Of a DNA stretch of 64,000 nt, positions 22,408 to 32,354 are shown in pieces (position 1 is the first letter of the stretch; each line of letters opens with the position of its first letter). The notes under the pieces were generated by a model. That model was not told the origin of the DNA, ran no database searches, and worked only from the letters and a program-made list of their open reading frames with translations. The DNA comes from Raphanus sativus. Lineage: Eukaryota; Streptophyta; Magnoliopsida; Brassicales; Brassicaceae. The stretch covers positions 30,355,288-30,419,287 of the forward strand of contig NC_079519.1 in assembly GCF_000801105.2 (NCBI RefSeq), written 5' to 3'. The position numbers were made by a program, and so were the translations under genes.

Positions 22408-24861
22408 CTAAGGACCATTGGTGGTGTGATTCCCACTGTGATTCCCTCTGAAACCACCACGAGACTTTGACCCTGGAGACGTTTGAGCACTACCACCATG
22501 ACCATGCTTCAATGGCACAACTGTGTCCATATACATCAATCTCCCAGGCCAATGCCTTTTCTCTTTTGGAAGCCGACACAGCTGCTGCACCCAAAACGCA
22601 ACGTACTCTCCTTCTGGATCATAGTTCTGAGCTGACCCTCCCCCCCAAAAAAAAAAACACAGCTTCAGTCTCTTCTTCACGTCACTTGCTGGGACCAGAT
22701 GTTATAAGTTACTTACTTGCTTGGGGATGCTAAAGTACCGGTCTTCTCTTGGATCATTACCAACTCCTTCGATGAGCCAAAACAAAATTGTTCATCATCA
22801 TATGAAAAGTTTCCATAAAGCCACAAGTGGCATGAGTAGCAGTAGTAATACCTGCTCGATAGGTCCAGTTTCCGTAATTAGAACAAGGATCATAGTCCAA
22901 AAGACATGTCTTAAACCATGTTGTGTTTTTGCTTGGCCTTATCTCAGTCATGGTCATCTCTCTCACTTGTTCTGTTCTCAGTTGACACTCTGTTTTTGTA
23001 CTTGTTCACTCTTTGTTTTTGTACTTGTGTTTTGTGATACACAAGCACACATACACTCTCTTTACTCTCACGTTTCTTTATGTTGTAGAGAGAAGAGAGA
23101 ACACACTTTGTATGTCTACATTGCTAACTCTTTTTCTTATTGATTTGGATACTTTTCTTACAACAACACACACATACATTTTATAGTAGACTTCTCTACT
23201 TACTACACTTGCACAACTTGGACTCTAGACTTAGACAACTTTCAACAACTCTCACTAACTCTTCTTAGCTAGGCTTTTATTCAATACTTCACTCTTCCTT
23301 AGATTGTTTAGCCAACTAATTCTTTTCCTTCTCAACTTGATTCTTTGTGACTAAAGTCACATCTCAACTTCTCGTTGGACTTCTTGTAATTAGTTGGCTT
23401 TGCTTCTTCTTCTTTTTCTGTTGCTTGCGCTCCAAGCTTCTTCTTCTTTTTCTTCTTTCTTTTTCTGTTGCTTGCGCTCCAAGCTTCTTCTTCTTTTTCT
23501 TCTTCTTCTTCTTCTTCTTTTCCTTATGTGGCAAGCTTCCTTGCTTCCACTTCTTCTTCTTCTTCACTTGATTCCATCTTCACTTTGTAAGTTTAATCAA
23601 AGGTTCAATTCCAACAAACCATTCAGCACCCATGCGCCAGTCCAAGCCCCTGTCTCTCACAAGAAACGAACAAACAATCTACACAGCGAATAAAATAAAA
23701 CAATCAATCCATGAAAAGAAACATAGCTAAGTTGCACAGAGGGAAACTAATCATATACTTATCGGCCTCGATTTGACATGAAGCCTGTAGTGGATAAGTC
23801 CTTCATGTTTGCATCTATAAGAGGATACCTAAACCCATTCATGAGCATTCACTAAAGTTTTAATACCTTTTAGAGCCTCAAAGCATTATAATAGAATCAT
23901 AATATCAGAACACACACCCTGTCTTGCCATCTCTCCAAGACTCGAACAGCTTCTTATCTTGACTCCATTCCCCTTGTACATTTCTTGGGCCACCTGCCAA
24001 AAAAAAATGCTAACTTAGACTTGAATAGACATACAGTATTATATTGTAAGGTTATAGTAGAAGCAAGAAGAGCTCAGAGTCTGATCTTTGCCTTGTTCCA
24101 AAAGTACTCAAAAACTCTGCCTACTCCTGCACTTTCACCACCCACAAATCTCATTCCTCTTGTCTCCTGTATCAAACATACATATAAAGAATTTTGTTTT
24201 ACTTCCTTTTCTCTCTTGTCTCAAGTAAAGGGCTTCCAAGAGAAACTCACCTCTTGTGGCTCAAGTCCAAGTTGACCAACAGTTGGAACATCTCCCCAGT
24301 TATCAACACAAGGTGTTGGCCCTAGAGAAAGTGGAATACGAGTAGTGCTTCTGATCCTACAGTTTGCTTCCACTGACTGCAAGCAAAATTTTCAACCAGA
24401 CACAAACAACTAAGGATTACGATCCTATATGCGTCATAACAAAACAGAATCACACCTTACGATACTGAGTGTAGATATCAGGCAAATCAAGAACTTCAAA
24501 CGGAAGATCATCTTTATGGTACATTGTACTTCCCCAGACAAGCTCAAGCTTAGTAGTCCCATTCCCAACCCCTTTCAAAGCCTTACCCACAAGTCTTTCA
24601 ACTTGTAGCTCCTCGCTGCACGTTTCTTTATGAGCAAACACCTGAAAAACATACTATACAAAGTTAAACATCTTCAAGAAACATCTGAAACTTTCAGCAC
24701 AAGCACACACACAAAAAAAAGACTTAACTGTATGAGCTCCAAATTCTTTAGCTAGAGAAGGAAGAATGTCTTCAGGTTCACCACTCCGAATAAGAAGATT
24801 CAATCCTCTTCTCATCAGATTATTTCTTAAATCGGCCAAGCATTCCATAAGAAACTCAAAG
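22408..24861 (-). pseudogene. CRY3: CRY3 (cryptochrome-DASH) pseudogene, left copy
   Basis: CRY3 is an organellar CRY-DASH flavoprotein that repairs cyclobutane dimers in single-stranded DNA. This mirror of 32355-34808 (same 2454-bp length) shows the exon series FEFLMECLADLRNNLMRRG, FAHKETCSEEL, STTRIPLSLGPTPCVDNWGD, ETRGMRFVGGESAGVGRVF, GGPRNVQGEWSQ, YPLIDANMKDLSTTGFMSNR, VCSFLVRDRGLDWRMGAEW and AQNYDPEGEYVAFW to the C-terminal tail. Three defects make it non-functional. The first exon with the transit peptide is absent. The exons between the FEYFW block and GGPRNVQG, part of the FAD domain, are missing. A 698-bp solo LTR splits the exon after AEW. The arm-to-arm match is close, with a few substitutions. 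Confidence 0.9.
22919..23616 (-). mobile_element. Solo LTR (Copia-like) inside CRY3, left copy
   Basis: On the minus strand it starts TGTTGGAATTG and ends CACAACA. The 5-bp duplication TGGTT (AACCA on plus, 22914-22918 and 23617-23621) flanks it. There is no internal retrotransposon sequence. It contains a CTT/GAA-rich tract (about 23400-23570 on plus) that creates low-complexity open frames. Confidence 0.85.
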
Positions 24862-26828
24862 CTACAAACATTACAACACAACACAATGTTTAGCCAAAAA
24901 CTCAATGATCTCTTATATATATGTAACAAACATGTTCTGCCATGTTTATGAAAATCAATCTGAAAAATTTTATATGAACCTTTATATAATATCTTAGTAC
25001 ATAATTTTATAATTATCATTTTTAGTTTTTTTTTATACTTAGATACTAACTATTTGGATCTAAATATACTATAATTTTAGAGTACACAATATCTTTCCAA
25101 CCTTTATCTTCATAACAGACTAACAGTCATTTTATGTATTTATTATATTTCACATTAAAATATAGTTATATTTTATTTTAGTTTTGAAACCACAATACTT
25201 TTTCTTGAAAATATATCATAGAAACAATTTTATTGTAGTGAAAGGTACAGTACTTTTTGATAAATATTCTAAATCAAAGCGTTTTGCATTTTCTTTTGAA
25301 AAACGACTATCGTATATATTCATTGATCTAAAATAATAATAAGACTAAATGAAAACGAAATTTAGTACAAATTAGAAAAAATATAACAATATTCTTCCAC
25401 TAGAATCTTTAGGATGACATGCCCAAATTTATGCATGACCTAATTATATATGGATGTTGCTGGATTAGTGTCCAAAGGAGTGATGAAACTACAAGTTTAT
25501 ACTTGTTAATTATTAGTTATAGACCTTCCTGGATCCAACATATCTAGCAATCTTTCAATTTACATGGAATATATACATAGATAGATGCGCTCCTTTATAT
25601 GTTCCCGCATGTCTACATTTTCAATTCCATTATATCTTATGATGACTTTTAATTTACAAAAGTAACATATACATTATAAATGGATAAAAAATGTTTCTAA
25701 AACTCAACGCATCGAAGAAGATTAGTTGAGTATAACTTAAATATGCATTCACGACCAATGACGCATAAGATTTGTGTGTGTATGTGCACTAATACAATCA
25801 TAGATTGGCTAGCTACGATTGAATTATATTTATATGTTAGGGAAGTGAATGTTTTTATGTTTTCCCAATGTCGAATAATCTTTTTAAGAAGTACTCAAGA
25901 GATAAACAAAAATTGAGAGAGATTCGCCTAGCACTATTGTATGCGTGATTCTCTTAATTGATTCGATCGTCACTATGTGGCTCCACCATTAGGGCTATTG
26001 TCCAAGGTTTTTTTATCACAGTTTTGTCGCTTAAAAGGTGGGTGAGTGACAAAGTTTAATCACAAAAAGTGTGCTTATAATTGGTAGAATCGGAAAGGAA
26101 GCTAATTAAAGTAACATTAACCGTCGCATTTAAGATATAGAAAAAAAATGAATGTACAATGACATGATATTATGGAAAATAAGTCATTTAAACAATGAAT
26201 TGTTCTATTGTGATATATAGATAAGTGGTCGAGCAATAAAAAAATGGGAGAGGATTCAAGTTCTAAGTTTTTGTTGATATATTAAAACCTTGGATGGAAA
26301 AGAAAGAGATATGCAGTATAGTGAAAGAATACACTTCGGCTTTGCACCCAAAAAATTAAAATATGTTTTTTCTGATTTTTTTTAAAGAATGTTAATTAAC
26401 ATGTTATTTCATCGATCTTTGAGTAGTTCATTGATCGACAATAAAAATCATGGCAAATTTCTAAATATTTACACCCAAAAAATAATTGCAGATTTGCTAG
26501 TTATAATCATAAGCAAGTTTCATAAAGTTGGAATTACTAAAAATAGTAAGCGCTAAAATTACATCCAAATTCAAAACGACATATTTATAGAATAGAGTTC
26601 TGAAACTCAACTTTAGTAACTATAAATATATTTTAAAATCACATGAGGTTTTTTATATAATTGCAACTTAAATGTAAAAACAAAATTAAAAAGAGAGAAA
26701 ACAAAAACATATATAAAATAGAAAAAGCCTAAAAGGTTATAAAAATAGATATTAAATCTCTTTAGCTGCAAAGTTTTATTTGTCACTTTCGAAAGAATAC
26801 TTTTGTCTTTATGTGATAGAGCCCTTTA
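24862..26828. other. AT-rich DNA upstream of the CRY3 pseudogene
   Basis: No gene seen. The missing CRY3 first exon would be expected here and is not found. The region is mirrored at 30391-32354. Confidence 0.5.
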
Positions 26829-27030
26829 GACCAGCCGCAACGGCGTCTCACACCAAATCCTTAGCTCGTTAACATATGTTAACACGTGTGGGAAATATTA
26901 AAAAAAGAAGGAATGGTAAGGATCAATCCTTAAATAAGGGGTTTACGGATCGAGTCCGTATCGACGTGGCATCTAGTCATTGGGCCGAGCAACGTAACGA
27001 ATCCGTACCCCTTCGACTTCGCAGTCACCT

Positions 27031-27316
27031 TGTCGAGGATCAATAATCTCCGATTTCATCCTTCCGCCGAAGTCCCGCCGCATCACCAGCGAGTTTATCT
27101 GGCCGGATCCAAAAAATTCGAAGAAGAAGTCGAAGAAGCGATCCAGTTTCTTCGATCTGGACGAAGAATTCGAGGCTGATTTCAAAGGGTTCAAGGATGA
27201 TGATTATTCTTCTTTTGACTGCGAAGATGTAACCTTCGCGGATGTGAAGAAGCCCTTTTTCTTCACTGCACCTACCAAACTCGTAGCTTCCCGTCCAACC
27301 ACCTTTGCCACCACTG
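27031..27316 (+). pseudogene. Group VII ERF (RAP2.2/RAP2.12-like) first-exon fragment
   Basis: Translation from 27031 gives CRGSIISDFILPPKSRRITS, then EFIWPDPKN, FFDLDEEFEADFKGFKDDD and FADVKKPFFFTAP, the N-terminal region of RAP2.2/RAP2.12. In the intact family this begins MCGGAI, the oxygen-sensing Cys2 N-degron. Here the codon before the Cys is CCT, not ATG, so the start is lost and the Cys would not be at position 2. The fragment stops at a GT (27317), where the family has its first intron. The AP2 DNA-binding domain is absent. Confidence 0.85.
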
Positions 27317-27337
27317 GTAACATATTTTCAGATATTC

Positions 27338-27430
27338 ATAAAGTTTCAATTTTAATTCTAAAGGGTGGATGGATGATAAAGTTTCAATTTTAATTCTAAA
27401 GGGTGGATGGATGATAAAGTTTCGATTTTA
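27338..27430 (+). repeat. 38-bp tandem repeat
   Basis: The unit starting AAGTTTCAATTTTAATTC recurs at 27341, 27379 and (partial, one change) 27417. The period is 38 bp. It lies in the former intron between the two gene fragments. Confidence 0.85.
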
Positions 27431-27673
27431 ACAGAGATAGGATGTGTGTGTTTTGCTAAAAAGTGTTGCCCTGTTTGATGTGTGTGTTTTGCTTCTCTGT
27501 TTCTTCAGCTATGGTTCATGAGAAGAATCTTTTGTAGCTTGAATCCATAAAAAATCAGTCAAAGATGAAACCCAATTCTTCTGTTCTCTGTACGAGTCTA
27601 ATCCTTTTCTCTGTGTGTGTGTGTCTGCATTTGCCTTCCTTCTACAGAATTGCTAATGGTGTTGTCACTGCAG

Positions 27674-28129
27674 GTAAACGCTAGCTCTCAGTTCTGTGGA
27701 GTAGCGGAGATGATAGGACCTGTGGATTTTGAGAAGAGCGTTGATTACTGGCAACAAGACAAATGGAACGGACAGTTCCCGGTGAAGTGGCACACCATCA
27801 AAGACGTTCCAAACAGTCAGTTCCGCCACATTATATTGGAGAACAATGACAATAAGCCTGTGACGAACACTCGAGACACTCAAGAAGTAAGTCCTCTCAA
27901 GCTTTCTTGTGTTATAAGATACATCTTTTTTTTAAACCAACTTGCAGAATCACAACCTAAAAAATAACTACAGGTGAAACTAGAAGGCATTGAGATGCTG
28001 AAGATTTTCAAGAACTACGATGCTGAGACTTCAATCTTGGATGATTTTGGGTTTTATGAAGAGAGGGAGAAGATAATTCAAGAACGGAAGGCAAGAAGGC
28101 AGCCAAGCTTGCCATCTACAGGAGAGTAG
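27674..28129 (+). pseudogene. YTH-domain (ECT family) 3' fragment
   Basis: Exons 27674-27886 and 27973-28129 encode [54 protein letters not shown], then VKLEGIEMLKIFKNY and a C-terminal tail. This is the second half of a YTH m6A-binding domain. The two tryptophans of WxxxxW, part of the aromatic cage, are present. The first cage tryptophan and the N-terminal half of the domain are absent, so it should not bind m6A. The splice sites are intact, and a native-looking 3' UTR follows to about 28370. It may be transcribed from a nearby promoter. Confidence 0.85.
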
Positions 28130-28503
28130 GAGAAAACGAACATAAACCCGCTGCTGCTGCTGCATTGCAGACAGACTTTATCAAGAACATGTCTAAAAGT
28201 TTTGCTCAAGTCGTCCGCTTGGAGGAGGGAAGTTTTACACTGTGTTATAAATTTCATGGTATTCAGTTTCCAGCTTCATAGATTTCACTGTTGTTATGTT
28301 TTAGGATTTTGTATCAATCGCTGAAAATTGTTGGGTTTTGTGGTTTTGTTACAAAACGCTAAGGACTCTAATTAGAGTAACACCATTGGACTTGATCATT
28401 TTGATTAAGTCCTTAACTATTCAAAAAAACAAAAAACAAAAAAATTAATGCTAAACTAATCTTAAGGACTCCACAATGGAATCCACCATTGTGGATGCTC
28501 TTA

Positions 28504-28566
28504 CGACTCTATAAAACAGTTCCACACACAACTCACTTCTCTAAGAAAAAAACTAAACCATTGCAT

Positions 28567-28600
<34 letters not shown>
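28504..28600 (+). promoter_or_regulatory. Left-arm copy of the FPF1 core promoter and leader
   Basis: CTCTATAAAACAG followed by a leader and a CT run is the mirror of 30290-30387 upstream of FPF1. The Harbinger-like element ends 3 bases before this segment, so its insertion sits directly against the TATA box. The sequence ends at the N gap; no FPF1 coding sequence from this copy is visible. Confidence 0.75.
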
Positions 28601-28700
28601 NNNNNNNNNNNNNNNNNNNNNNNNNNNNNNNNNNNNNNNNNNNNNNNNNNNNNNNNNNNNNNNNNNNNNNNNNNNNNNNNNNNNNNNNNNNNNNNNNNNN
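28601..28700. other. Assembly gap, 100 N
   Basis: Exactly 100 N, a conventional scaffold-join length. The left contig ends in a CT microsatellite. Confidence 0.98.
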
Positions 28701-29869
28701 GTGTATCATCATTACATGTATGTATCCCCATGGATTGATTGGGGTAAAGTCATGGTTTTATGATTATAGGGACACAAAGCAGCAGGACCTACTATTGATA
28801 TTTCTTGTCCATGGCATATATATTTACAGTAGTGAATTTCTTTCCGAATGATGTATCATCATTTTTCACTTATTATGCTACAGTTTCTTCGTGTAAGATG
28901 TAGCTGCTCTTTAGTGTTCACTGAAAGACTGACACAACCAATCGCCTGCAAAAAGCTTTTTACGCAATGTCTTTCGACGCTCTAGCACGAAAGGCAAATA
29001 CTTTATATATGCGTTTCTTGTTTTTAAAATAGATAAATGATAATGTAGCAGCACTATACATATGTTTTCAACTTACTTGAACTTATTTTTTAAAATTTTG
29101 AAATGGGAACCATATATCTGGAGACCAATTAAGAGCACTCAATATTACTTTCGACCAACGCAAATTGAAGAGAAGAAGCAACTCGTATTTCGTTGCTAAG
29201 AATTAAGGAATCAAATTACATTAGTGAAAACAAGTTCTTCATGCCTCATGGGGTCCCCAAAATATTCCATCATATATATGATACAGCCGATTTGTTATGG
29301 AGTTTGTGATGGTAATTTCTACTATGATACAGCGGCGATATGTTACGTTACTCAAATCATATTTGATAATATCTATCTTTTGATGATAGATATTTTCATG
29401 GATGTTTACTATGGTTGTGAGATATATTGGCAACCATAACTAGAAGTCTAGCCAAAGAAGTCATCAATTCATCAATAAAACTAGAATACAAAAGAGAAAA
29501 AACTCATTACGAAATTTGAGTTTTAAAATGAAAATAGAAAAGCGTTTGAGATGAGAAACCACAACCAAATAACATATATTTCAATAACAATGGTGTGACC
29601 GATACAACAGATCATCGTCGAACTCGAACCGTGTTATGCTAGAATGAAAACATTAAAATGAAACTTAACCACGTTATGGTTGAGTTCTCCCTGAACCAAG
29701 ACTCTTCTTAATCACAATCTATAAAAACACAATCACACACACAGTACACAACTCTCAGCTTCGAGAACGAAAAAAACATGCACATGCAGCTAAAAACAAA
29801 ACCAAACAAATGCTAAATTGAAAAACAACTCACACAAGCACAAGCGCAAACAAGAAAAAAAAAGAAGAT
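28701..29869. other. Downstream region of FPF1
   Basis: AT-rich sequence holding the FPF1 3' UTR and flank. No other gene seen. The large inverted repeat does not extend into it, as far as can be seen. Confidence 0.5.
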
Positions 29870-30196
29870 TTAATTGGAGTCTCGGACATGGAAGTAATTA
29901 GGGTTCTTGACGACGATATCATACATGTAAACGGAGCTGAATCTGGTGAAATCTCTGGGGAGAGAGATGAGATCAATAGATGAGGGTTTGTGGAACTGGA
30001 GGAGTTCTATGTCGCCAAAGTACCTCTCCCACCCAAGACTCTGGAGGATATGCTCGAGCATCGAATAAGATGAGACCACTTCTCCTGTCGGTAAATAGAC
30101 CATAACTTTCCTTCGGCTGTGAGTGTCGGTTCCTGACTGGTTAGGGTTCTCCACAAGCCTTATCACTCCGTTCTTGAACACCCACACGCCTGACAT
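29870..30196 (-). CDS. FPF1: FLOWERING PROMOTING FACTOR 1
   Basis: FPF1 is a small plant-specific protein that promotes flowering and gibberellin responses; its molecular activity is poorly defined. The intronless frame encodes 108 residues, close to the 110 usual for the family. It contains [61 protein letters not shown] and [17 protein letters not shown]. No signal peptide or membrane segment is seen. A GA/CT microsatellite lies directly upstream in the leader, and CTATAAAA (minus strand, 30382-30375) is a good TATA box about 180 bp from the start. It is the only FPF1 coding copy here, although the promoter is duplicated at 28504-28600. Confidence 0.95.
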   Translation of the reverse strand: MSGVWVFKNGVIRLVENPNQSGTDTHSRRKVMVYLPTGEVVSSYSMLEHILQSLGWERYFGDIELLQFHKPSSIDLISLPRDFTRFSSVYMYDIVVKNPNYFHVRDSN

Positions 30197-30206
30197 GATC
30201 TTCTTG

Positions 30207-30207
<1 letters not shown>

Positions 30208-30251
<44 letters not shown>

Positions 30252-30322
30252 AGAAGAGAGAGAGAGAGTAGAGAGAGAGAGAGTAGAGAGAGAGAGAGAG
30301 ACGAGAGAGAGAGAGAGAGAGG
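30208..30322. repeat. GA/CT microsatellite in the FPF1 leader
   Basis: Long interrupted GA run (with GAGAAGAGA and GTAGAGA interruptions). The left contig stops in the equivalent CT run at 28567-28600, a likely cause of the assembly break. Confidence 0.9.
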
Positions 30323-30374
30323 ATATGCAATGGTTTAGTTTTTTTCTTAGAGAAGTGAGTTGTGTGTGGAACTG

Positions 30375-30382
30375 TTTTATAG
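30375..30382 (-). promoter_or_regulatory. FPF1 TATA box
   Basis: CTATAAAA on the minus strand, followed by a leader that runs into the CT microsatellite and then the FPF1 start codon. Confidence 0.6.
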
Positions 30383-32354
30383 AGTCGTAAAGGGCTCTAT
30401 CACATAAAGACAAAAGTATTCTTTCGAAAGTGACAAATAAAACTTTGCAGCTAAAGAGATTTAATATCTATTTTTATAACCTTTTAGGCTTTTTCTATTT
30501 TATATATGTTTTTGTTTTCTCTCTTTTTAATTTTGTTTTTACATTTAAGTTGCAATTATATAAAAAACCTCATGTGATTTTAAAATATATTTATAGTTAC
30601 TAAAGTTGAGTTTCAGAACTCTATTCTATAAATATGTCGTTTTGAATTTGGATGTAATTTTAGCGCTTACTATTTTTAGTAATTCCAACTTTATGAAACT
30701 TGCTTATGATTATAACTAGCAAATCTGCAATTATTTTTTGGGTGTAAATATTTAGAAATTTGCCATGATTTTTATTGTCGATCAATGAACTACTCAAAGA
30801 TCGATGAAATAACATGTTAATTAACATTCTTTAAAAAAAATCAGAAAAAACATATTTTAATTTTTTGGGTGCAAAGCCGAAGTGTATTCTTTCACTATAC
30901 TGCATATCTCTTTCTTTTCCATCCAAGGTTTTAATATATCAACAAAAACTTAGAACTTGAATCCTCTCCCATTTTTTTATTGCTCGACCACTTATCTATA
31001 TATCACAATAGAACAATTCATTGTTTAAATGACTTATTTTCCATAATATCATGTCATTGTACATTCATTTTTTTTCTATATCTTAAATGCGACGGTTAAT
31101 GTTACTTTAATTAGCTTCCTTTCCGATTCTACCAATTATAAGCACACTTTTTGTGATTAAACTTTGTCACTCACCCACCTTTTAAGCGACAAAACTGTGA
31201 TAAAAAAACCTTGGACAATAGCCCTAATGGTGGAGCCACATAGTGACGATCGAATCAATTAAGAGAATCACGCATACAATAGTGCTAGGCGAATCTCTCT
31301 CAATTTTTGTTTATCTCTTGAGTACTTCTTAAAAAGATTATTCGACATTGGGAAAACATAAAAACATTCACTTCCCTAACATATAAATATAATTCAATCG
31401 TAGCTAGCCAATCTATGATTGTATTAGTGCACATACACACACAAATCTTATGCGTCATTGGTCGTGAATGCATATTTAAGTTATACTCAACTAATCTTCT
31501 TCGATGCGTTGAGTTTTAGAAACATTTTTTATCCATTTATAATGTATATGTTACTTTTGTAAATTAAAAGTCATCATAAGATATAATGGAATTGAAAATG
31601 TAGACATGCGGGAACATATAAAGGAGCGCATCTATCTATGTATATATTCCATGTAAATTGAAAGATTGCTAGATATGTTGGATCCAGGAAGGTCTATAAC
31701 TAATAATTAACAAGTATAAACTTGTAGTTTCATCACTCCTTTGGACACTAATCCAGCAACATCCATATATAATTAGGTCATGCATAAATTTGGGCATGTC
31801 ATCCTAAAGATTCTAGTGGAAGAATATTGTTATATTTTTTCTAATTTGTACTAAATTTCGTTTTCATTTAGTCTTATTATTATTTTAGATCAATGAATAT
31901 ATACGATAGTCGTTTTTCAAAAGAAAATGCAAAACGCTTTGATTTAGAATATTTATCAAAAAGTACTGTACCTTTCACTACAATAAAATTGTTTCTATGA
32001 TATATTTTCAAGAAAAAGTATTGTGGTTTCAAAACTAAAATAAAATATAACTATATTTTAATGTGAAATATAATAAATACATAAAATGACTGTTAGTCTG
32101 TTATGAAGATAAAGGTTGGAAAGATATTGTGTACTCTAAAATTATAGTATATTTAGATCCAAATAGTTAGTATCTAAGTATAAAAAAAAACTAAAAATGA
32201 TAATTATAAAATTATGTACTAAGATATTATATAAAGGTTCATATAAAATTTTTCAGATTGATTTTCATAAACATGGCAGAACATGTTTGTTACATATATA
32301 TAAGAGATCATTGAGTTTTTGGCTAAACATTGTGTTGTGTTGTAATGTTTGTAG

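Larger units (their letters stand above)
26829..28500 (+). mobile_element. Harbinger-like element carrying two gene fragments
   Basis: The ends GACCAGCCGCAACGG (26829) and, reversed, GAGCATCCACAATGG (28500) match at 11 of 15 bases; further in, both carry TCCTTA. TTA flanks both sides (26826-26828, 28501-28503), the PIF/Harbinger target duplication. The right arm of the inverted repeat keeps the uninterrupted site: ATAGAGCCCTTTACGACTCT with a single TTA (30388-30390 on the other strand). That gives both borders exactly. The element holds no transposase. Instead it carries a group VII ERF first-exon piece (27031-27316) and the 3' half of a YTH gene (27674-28129), both in plus orientation. Confidence 0.85.
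17439..28600 (+). repeat. Left arm of a large inverted repeat
   Basis: From 17439 this region matches the reverse complement of 30211-39743 almost base for base, with scattered substitutions and small indels. Shared items in mirrored order: Helitron end (17752/39433), MIR169b, a second Helitron (21075-22304/34912-36139), a CRY3 pseudogene with a solo LTR, AT-rich DNA and the FPF1 promoter and leader. The only large difference is a 1672-bp element at 26829-28500, present only here. The arm ends in a CT run at the 28601 gap, so its true end is unknown. Confidence 0.93.

Noticed and set aside
23364..23571. Lysine/glutamate or phenylalanine/leucine runs in opposite frames
   Set aside because: Low-complexity GAA/CTT tract inside the solo LTR; not a gene.
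26940..27194. Minus-strand open frame of 73 codons
   Set aside because: The plus strand encodes a clear group VII ERF N-terminal region at the same place.
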